This document shows positions 39,857 to 44,746 of a stretch of DNA of 44,746 nt, piece by piece. This DNA comes from Pseudomonadota bacterium (GTDB lineage: Bacteria > Pseudomonadota > Alphaproteobacteria > Rhizobiales > Beijerinckiaceae), in contig JAIUNR010000013.1 in NCBI GenBank assembly GCA_020161575.1, positions 1-44,746 on the forward strand, given 5' to 3'. The notes beneath the pieces were generated by a model that saw only the letters and a program-made list of their open reading frames with translations, was not told the DNA's origin and searched no databases. Position numbers and translations under genes: made by a program. The number at the start of each line of letters is the position of its first letter. Position 1 is the first letter of the stretch.

Positions 39857-40822
39857 TTAGAGGCCAGCATCCTTCGCCAGCGCCCGGAAGGTCATGACAT
39901 CCTTCTTGACGCGCTTGTCGAAGGCGTCGCCCAGCGAATCGAAGGCGAACAGGCCACGCGCCTCGCGCTCTTTCTTGAATTCTTCCGTCTTGACCAGCTT
40001 GCCCAGCGTATCGACCCACCAGTTATACTCGGCATCGCTCACTTTCGGGCCGACATAAAGGCCCCGCCAGATCGGCCAGTCGATCACGTATCCCTGCTCG
40101 AATGTCGTGGGGATGTCCTTGAAGGCGCCGGGCAGACGCCGGTCCGACATCACGGCGAGGATGCGCAGCTTGCCCTGCTGATGCAGGTTGATCATCTCGG
40201 AGGCATCGCCGGAGGCCAGTTTGATATGCCCGCCCTGCAGAGCCGTGGTGACGGCCCCGCCGCCTTCGAGCGCGGCGTAACGCATTTTCTTAGGGTCGAC
40301 CTTCGCCTCCTTGGCGATCATCGCCATTTTCATCCAGTCCTGGCTGCCGACGGCACCGCCGCCGCCGACCGGGAACGCCGCCGGGTCCTTGCCGAAAGCC
40401 TCAACCAGCTCCTTCAGCGATTTGATCGGGCTGTCGGCCGCAACGGCGATCACGCCGAAATCGGTACCAAGCGCGCCAACCCAGCGGACGGCGTTCTCGT
40501 CATGCTTGCCGAACTTGCCCTGCGCGATCAGCAGCGCCGAGCCCGAAGAAGCGGCCACAACGAGGCCGGCATCGCCCGGGCGCGTACCGATCACATGGTT
40601 ATACGCCACGGCCCCGACCCCGCCTTCCATGTAGGAGACGTTCATCGGGTCCTTGATCAACTTGGCGGCATGAAGCGCATTGCCTGCAAGGCGGCAGGTG
40701 AGGTCAAATCCTCCGCCGGGCTTTGCGCCCGCAAGGCATTCCGTCTTGGCAGGCTCGGCCTGCGCGGCATGGGTCAAACCCGCGAGGGCCAGGGCAGCGA
40801 TGTAGATTCTGGGGTTCATCAT
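39857..40822 (-). CDS. tctC: tripartite tricarboxylate transporter, binding protein TctC
   Basis: A 321-residue periplasmic binding protein of the Bug/TctC family. The signal peptide IYIAALALAGLTHAAQA is followed by a mature part with CLAGAKPGGGFDLTCRL (substrate-binding loop), later VGGGGAVGSQDWMKM and WPIWRGLYVGPKVSDAEYNWW. GAGGAAAC precedes tandem ATG codons. It heads the leftward tctCBA operon and is divergent from tctD. A di- or tricarboxylate such as citrate is likely, though Bug proteins bind many carboxylates. Confidence 0.93.
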   Translation of the reverse strand: MMNPRIYIAALALAGLTHAAQAEPAKTECLAGAKPGGGFDLTCRLAGNALHAAKLIKDPMNVSYMEGGVGAVAYNHVIGTRPGDAGLVVAASSGSALLIAQGKFGKHDENAVRWVGALGTDFGVIAVAADSPIKSLKELVEAFGKDPAAFPVGGGGAVGSQDWMKMAMIAKEAKVDPKKMRYAALEGGGAVTTALQGGHIKLASGDASEMINLHQQGKLRILAVMSDRRLPGAFKDIPTTFEQGYVIDWPIWRGLYVGPKVSDAEYNWWVDTLGKLVKTEEFKKEREARGLFAFDSLGDAFDKRVKKDVMTFRALAKDAGL

Positions 40823-40906
40823 GTTTCCTCACTCGGCTTTTTCGCCCAGCGAGGAAGGCATGCGCGGCACGACGTGCCCGCAAGCGACAATCTCCTCCCC
40901 AGGCAG

Positions 40907-40928
40907 TTTTCCACCCGATTTTCCGCCC
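40907..40928. promoter_or_regulatory. candidate TctD operator, tandem TTTTCCRCCC
   Basis: TTTTCCACCC and TTTTCCGCCC are direct repeats 12 bases apart in the 161-base region between tctC and tctD. OmpR-family regulators bind such phased direct repeats. A short palindrome GGCACGACGTGCC (40866-40878) lies nearer tctC. Role inferred. Confidence 0.4.
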
Positions 40929-40983
40929 ACTTGGCGGGGCGATATCGGGTAGTTACGGTGCGAACCTGTCGTCAAACTGACGA

Positions 40984-41658
40984 ATGGCGAACATGCGCGT
41001 TTTCGTTGTCGAAGATATTGCTGATGTCCGTGAGGCTCTGGTCACTTCGCTTGAGCGATTGGGGCATACGGTCGATTGTGAGCGCGACGGCGAGAATGCC
41101 GCCGATCTCCTCGCGGTGCAGAGCTACGATCTTGTCGTGCTGGACGTGATGCTGCCGAGGCTGGACGGCTTTGCTATCCTCAAGGCCTTACGCAAGCGGC
41201 GCGATTCCACGCCGGTACTCGTGCTCACCGCGCGCTCGCAGATCGAAGACCGCGTGACCGCGCTCGATCTGGGCGCGGATGATTATCTGGTAAAGCCCTT
41301 CGATTTCCGCGAGTTCGAAGCGCGGGTGCGTGCGCTGCTGCGCAGGAAATCCGGCGCATCGACCAATCTCATCCAGTGCGGTGCGCTGGAGATCGATCGC
41401 GCGAGCCGCCTCGCCACGCTGGCCGGAAAACCGCTCGACCTTACGCGCCGCGAGCTGACATTGCTCGAGATCCTCGCCGCCAGGCCAGGACGCATTTTTC
41501 CTAAGGAAGAACTGATTGATCAGCTCTTCGGCTTCGCCGATGAACCGAGCGAGAACGCGGTGGAACAATATATCGGCAGAATACGGCGCAAGCTCGCGGG
41601 TGGAAATGTCGAGATCCGTACGCTGAGAGGGCTTGGCTACCAGATGGTGGCGCCATGA
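40984..41658 (+). CDS. tctD: TctD-type response regulator
   Basis: A 224-residue OmpR-family regulator. Receiver with VVEDIADVREAL, phospho-acceptor D54 in VVLDVMLPRLDG, and GADDYLVKPFDFREFEARV. Winged helix with LDLTRRELTLLEILAARPGRIF and NAVEQYIGRIRRKLAGGNVEI, ending TLRGLGYQMV. An ATG three codons later (40993, MRVFVVED) would put the aspartate at the usual position 51 and may be the true start; neither has a clear ribosome site. It overlaps tctE by 4 bases (ATGA). It likely activates the divergent tctCBA operon when its carboxylate is present. Confidence 0.92.
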   Translation: MANMRVFVVEDIADVREALVTSLERLGHTVDCERDGENAADLLAVQSYDLVVLDVMLPRLDGFAILKALRKRRDSTPVLVLTARSQIEDRVTALDLGADDYLVKPFDFREFEARVRALLRRKSGASTNLIQCGALEIDRASRLATLAGKPLDLTRRELTLLEILAARPGRIFPKEELIDQLFGFADEPSENAVEQYIGRIRRKLAGGNVEIRTLRGLGYQMVAP

Positions 41659-43076
41659 GGGCACCTTCCTCCCTGTTCGCGCGACTCACCGGCCTCATCG
41701 CGTTCGTGCTTCTGGTGGCAGCGGTTCTGCTTGGTCATGCCGCGTGGATCTATGCTCGCGTCGCCGCTGATGACGCCTATGATCGATTGCTGGTGGGTGC
41801 CGCGTTGCAGATCGCCGAAAGCGTCGCGGCGGAACAAGGCCGCGTGACGGTCGATCCGCCGAACTCGGCCTTCGAGACACTCGGCATGGCCGCGGATGAT
41901 CGCATCTTCTACCGCGTGAGCGACCCTGGCGGCGCGGTGCTGACCGGCCAGGCCGACCTTGCCAGCGCGACACGTTTCCGCCCCCAGCGCGAACCCGTTA
42001 TTTCGGATGGCACCTATCGCGGCTTCGCGATTCGCATCGTCTCGCTCGGTCGTTTCGTGACCGGGCCGGACGTTTCGGGCTGGGTGGAAGTGACGGTCGC
42101 GCAGACGCTCCACGCCCGGCTGATGCTGACGCGCGACCTCACGGAAAAAGCGCTGATCCTGGTGATCGGCATGTCGATACTGGCGCTGGCCGGCGTCGTT
42201 TTTGCCGTACGCCGCGCGCTTCGCCCGCTCGAACAGGTCGAAGCCCTGCTGAAATCGCGAGACCCTCACGATTTGAGCCCTGTCGCCATCGCCACCCCGC
42301 GTGAAATCCGCCCGCTCATTGATGCGATCAACCACTTTCTCGGTCGCCTCGCCAAGCGTATCGGCGGCATCGAACGCTTCATCGCCGATGCCGCGCACCA
42401 GATCCGCACGCCGCTTACCGCGCTCACGGCGCAGGTCGATCTGCTCTCCGTGGAGAACAGCGCCGTCCGGCGCAGCAAGCAGATCAACCGGGTGAAGGAA
42501 CGGACGGAACAGCTCGGCCGGCTCACCAACCAGCTTCTCAACCATGCAATGGTCAACCACCGCCGCGAGGTGGTTCGCCCCGAGCTCATTGACCTTGTGC
42601 CTCTCGCCCGGGCGGTGCTGGCGGAGACGGTTCCCCTTTCGCTTGAGCGGGATATCGAGGTGCGTTTTGAAAGCAGCGCCCCCTCCATGCCTGTGATGGG
42701 GGATCGTGTCTCCATGCGCGAGGCGCTCATCAATGTCGTTCACAACGCCGTTTGTCATGGCGCGCCCAACGAGCTGGGCATGATGCTGACGAAGCAGGAC
42801 AGCTGGTGCGAGGTGCTCATCGAGGATGACGGCCCCGGCATTGCCAGGGAATTCTGGACGGAAGCGCTCAAGCCATTCCGGCGGATCGGTGGCGAGGATG
42901 GCGCCGAGCGGCAGGGCTCGGGCCTAGGGCTCAGCATCGTTGCGGATGTGATGGCCGCGCATGGTGGTGAGATCGCCGCGGTTACCCGTCCTTCGGGCCG
43001 CTTTGCGATCGTCCTGCGCTTTCCGGCGCATCAGGAAAAATTACCATCTCGGGAACACAACGATGCGCAGGCATAA
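41655..43076 (+). CDS. tctE: TctE-type sensor histidine kinase
   Basis: A 473-residue membrane kinase. Two transmembrane segments (about residues 8-30 and 160-185) frame a periplasmic 2CSK_N-type domain. A HAMP linker leads to the phospho-acceptor H248 in IADAAHQIRTPLTALTAQVD, then the N box NVVHNAVCHG and EDDGPGIAREFW with GSGLGLSIV. It phosphorylates TctD. The gene overlaps tctD by 4 bases and the downstream binding-protein gene by 14, so all three are translated together. Confidence 0.93.
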   Translation: MRAPSSLFARLTGLIAFVLLVAAVLLGHAAWIYARVAADDAYDRLLVGAALQIAESVAAEQGRVTVDPPNSAFETLGMAADDRIFYRVSDPGGAVLTGQADLASATRFRPQREPVISDGTYRGFAIRIVSLGRFVTGPDVSGWVEVTVAQTLHARLMLTRDLTEKALILVIGMSILALAGVVFAVRRALRPLEQVEALLKSRDPHDLSPVAIATPREIRPLIDAINHFLGRLAKRIGGIERFIADAAHQIRTPLTALTAQVDLLSVENSAVRRSKQINRVKERTEQLGRLTNQLLNHAMVNHRREVVRPELIDLVPLARAVLAETVPLSLERDIEVRFESSAPSMPVMGDRVSMREALINVVHNAVCHGAPNELGMMLTKQDSWCEVLIEDDGPGIAREFWTEALKPFRRIGGEDGAERQGSGLGLSIVADVMAAHGGEIAAVTRPSGRFAIVLRFPAHQEKLPSREHNDAQA

Positions 43077-44175
43077 CCCGCCCGGTCTTTTTCGGCATTG
43101 GCTGCGCCACTGGTCGATGCTCGCGGTTTCATTCGGCAGCATGATCGGCGTCGCGGCGCAGGATGTGGAACACCATTTCCCTGCCACGCAGACCTCCAGC
43201 CGTGAGCTTGTGATCCATTCCGCGACCGACATCGAAGCGATAGCGCCGGTACTCACGGCCTTCCAGCGGATCGCACCGGATCTCTCGATCCGCTATAGGG
43301 AAATGGGAACGAACGGGCTTTTCGAGGAAAGCCGCGCCGCCTGCTCGGCCAAGGCGACAACAGCGGATATCATCATTTCCTCGTCGGTCGATCATCTCGT
43401 GGTGCTTGCCAATGAGGGGTGCGCACTGCCCCATCGCTCGCCGTGGAGCACCCCCGCCTGGACTCACTGGCGCGGTGAAGTCTTCGGCTTCACCTTCGAG
43501 CCGGCGGTGATCGTCTACAACAAGACCCTGCTTTCCGAGGCGGACCGCCCGCGAACACGGGCCGCTTTGATCGAACTCATGCGCGCGAAGCCCGAGCTGC
43601 TCACCGGGCGGATCGGCACCTATGACATCGCGCTTTCCGGGATCGGTTATCTTTTCGCCAGCTTCGATGGTCGTGATGCGCTCATCCATGGCCGGTTGAT
43701 CGAAGGTTTCGGTCGGCTCCAACTCACCAGGCGCTGCTGCACATCCGACCTTATCCGGGAAATCGCGGACGGGCGGCTTCTGCTCGGCTACAACCTGCTT
43801 GGCTCATACGCGGTCGGTGCCTTGCGGCAGGGGGCGCCGATCGGGATCATCGTGCCCGAGGATTACGTTCTGGCGCTCAGCCGTGCGGCCATGATCTCGA
43901 TGCGCGCGGCTAACCCGGACGCTGCCCGACGTTTCCTCGATTTCCTGCTCTCGCGCGAGGGACAGCGCGTGGTGCGCGAGAACTCGTTCTTTTTCGACTT
44001 CTCCGGTCAACTACCGGACGGGGTGGAAGGGCCACGCTCGCTCGGCGATGCCGGCGTCGTCCGGCCTATCGTCATCGGGCCCAGCCTGCTCGCCGTACAG
44101 GATCGAGCCCGACGCGAGCGCTTTCTGCGCGACTGGAACAAGGCGTTTGAGCGAAGCGGCGCGCTCGTGCCTTGA
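43063..44175 (+). CDS. periplasmic solute-binding protein linked to TctDE, possible sensory subunit
   Basis: A 370-residue exported protein of the iron/phosphoglycerate-type binding-protein group (extracellular solute-binding; AfuA/PgtC-like). A signal peptide with WSMLAVSFGSMIGVAA is followed by ELVIHSATDIEAIAPVLTAF, ADIIISSSVDHLVVLANEG, FTFEPAVIVYNK and PDAARRFLDFLLSREGQ. The ATG at 43063 lies inside the tctE gene (14-base overlap). No permease or ATPase gene accompanies it. In the phosphoglycerate system PgtC, a similar protein encoded with a two-component pair, works in sensing. I infer the same here: it may hand its ligand to the periplasmic domain of TctE. Four cysteines in the mature part are unusual. 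Confidence 0.82.
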   Translation: MRRHNPPGLFRHWLRHWSMLAVSFGSMIGVAAQDVEHHFPATQTSSRELVIHSATDIEAIAPVLTAFQRIAPDLSIRYREMGTNGLFEESRAACSAKATTADIIISSSVDHLVVLANEGCALPHRSPWSTPAWTHWRGEVFGFTFEPAVIVYNKTLLSEADRPRTRAALIELMRAKPELLTGRIGTYDIALSGIGYLFASFDGRDALIHGRLIEGFGRLQLTRRCCTSDLIREIADGRLLLGYNLLGSYAVGALRQGAPIGIIVPEDYVLALSRAAMISMRAANPDAARRFLDFLLSREGQRVVRENSFFFDFSGQLPDGVEGPRSLGDAGVVRPIVIGPSLLAVQDRARRERFLRDWNKAFERSGALVP

Positions 44176-44505
44176 TCAGACGCCTTGTTTGGCTGATTGC
44201 GAAACTTTCTGTCCGGTTTCTTTCGACATCACCCGCCCGCGTTGAAGCATGCGTTGGTGGCGCGAAGCCCATCGGGGTGACGAGCAAGGAATGATCGGAG
44301 CGGTCATCACATGCTGCCTTCGGGGGCGGGCCTATATGGAATCAATTGAGGCTGAAGCTTGGTGGACGCGGCGAATATCGCTCAAGCTTATGCAGGACTG
44401 GAAGGTCAGTTCCACACTCCTATCCAACGCTTGCGCGCAGGGGGACGCGAGAATAGTGGGACAGACCTGCAAGAAAACAGTCAAATTATTGAAATACAAT
44501 ACAAA

Positions 44506-44534
44506 TGGCGGAGAGGGAGGGAAACCCGATACGG
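44506..44534 (-). other. degenerate 3' end of a tRNA-Ser (possible attachment scar)
   Basis: Read on the minus strand, CCGTATCGGGTTTCCC runs into TCCCTCCCTCTCCGCCA. The last 17 bases equal the 3' end of a typical tRNA-Ser including CCA. The preceding bases resemble the end of its long variable arm and T stem, with about four bases of the T loop (CGAA) deleted. No other tRNA part is near. It is a relic, perhaps of an insertion at a tRNA-Ser gene. Confidence 0.45.
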
Positions 44535-44637
44535 ATATTCTTCTCTGGTTACCGCGCAATCTATCACTCTGGCACGAAATTTTGAGTGATGCCGGACAAC
44601 TAAACACTATCAGAACGACCAGTAGTTTGTCGCATAT

Positions 44638-44746
44638 TGAACCGCTCCGGGTTTGCCGGAGGCCATTTGGTTTAAGTTATGCGGCCATGGCTGGCTGGTC
44701 CAGCGTGGCGTAGTAGCGCTCCTCGGCCTCAGCAGGCGGGATGTTG
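44638..44746 (-). mobile_element. right end of an IS3-family insertion sequence (partial)
   Basis: TGAACCGCTCCGGGTTTGCC at 44638 onward has the TGA start and GC-rich pattern of IS3-family terminal inverted repeats. It is followed inward by the stop of a transposase-like frame on the minus strand. The composition changes abruptly at 44638 from AT-rich to GC-rich sequence. The rest of the element is beyond the window. Confidence 0.75.
44677..44746 (-). CDS. IS3-family transposase OrfB, C-terminal fragment
   Basis: The minus strand encodes NIPPAEAEERYYATLD followed by QPAMAA and a TAA stop at 44677-44679. The PPAEAEERYY motif is the familiar C-terminus of IS3-family (DDE) transposases. Only 22 codons are in the window, so integrity cannot be judged. 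Confidence 0.8.
   Translation of the reverse strand, partial: NIPPAEAEERYYATLDQPAMAA

Noticed and set aside
44249-44713. A 154-codon plus-strand frame at the right end
   Set aside because: It crosses the tRNA-Ser relic and the insertion sequence boundary, so it is a chance frame.

Overview
The window is high-GC DNA, very probably from an alphaproteobacterium of the Hyphomicrobiales (Rhizobiales) type. The imuA-imuB-dnaE2 cassette with a GTTC-N7-GTTC LexA box, the tctCBA/tctDE divergon and the gene styles all point that way. No rRNA gene, complete tRNA gene or CRISPR array is visible. Genus is not decidable from the sequence alone.

Region 1 (1-9.5 kb, leftward) looks like the right end of an integrated island. 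It holds a truncated phage/plasmid-type primase, two small accessory genes (a coiled coil and an excisionase-like HTH), an AT-rich orphan gene, and the SOS mutasome operon imuA-imuB-dnaE2. It closes at 9429-9473 with what reads as the 3' part of a tRNA-Arg(ACG), a typical attachment site left by a tRNA-targeting integrase. Short phased GTGGTTA repeats lie on both sides of it. A multiply frameshifted remnant gene follows (9586-9949).

Region 2 (10-25.8 kb) is a catabolic island of two divergently arranged transcription units with two LysR regulators between them. The leftward unit encodes an amino-acid-type ABC transporter (binding protein, permease, ATPase), an Asp/Glu-type racemase, a DadA-like FAD amino-acid dehydrogenase and a ThDP enzyme. 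The rightward unit is hglS - amaB - aminotransferase - ydiJ. On established chemistry these four convert 2-aminoadipate semialdehyde to 2-aminoadipate, 2-oxoadipate, D-2-hydroxyglutarate and then 2-oxoglutarate, the lower part of the D-lysine/pipecolate route. The two units together suggest a self-contained route for uptake, racemisation and oxidation of lysine, pipecolate, 2-aminoadipate or a relative. The ThDP enzyme has no place in the described pathway, and I consider this the best candidate for an undescribed system here.

Region 3 (25.9-34 kb, leftward) is a complete kdpFABCDE high-affinity potassium uptake operon, including a 29-residue kdpF that is easy to miss and a KdpE-like direct repeat upstream. 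Region 4 (34.1-37.5 kb) is one autotransporter gene whose passenger carries 17 consecutive 21-residue repeats. Region 5 (37.7-44.2 kb) is a tripartite tricarboxylate transporter (tctCBA, leftward) divergent from a two-component system (tctDE). A third, overlapping gene there encodes a periplasmic binding protein and may be a sensory subunit. Region 6 (44.2-44.7 kb) has a degraded tRNA-Ser 3' end and then the end of an IS3-family insertion sequence that runs off the window.

Gene-free stretches above 300 bases: 3066-3458 (one weak inverted repeat), 9138-9585 (SOS box, phased repeat, tRNA fragment), 33844-34167 (kdp promoter region and a terminator), 37450-37757 (terminator of tctCBA, upstream region of the autotransporter) and 44176-44637 (tRNA-Ser remnant, otherwise nothing recognised). 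Bases 1-64 hold nothing I can name.
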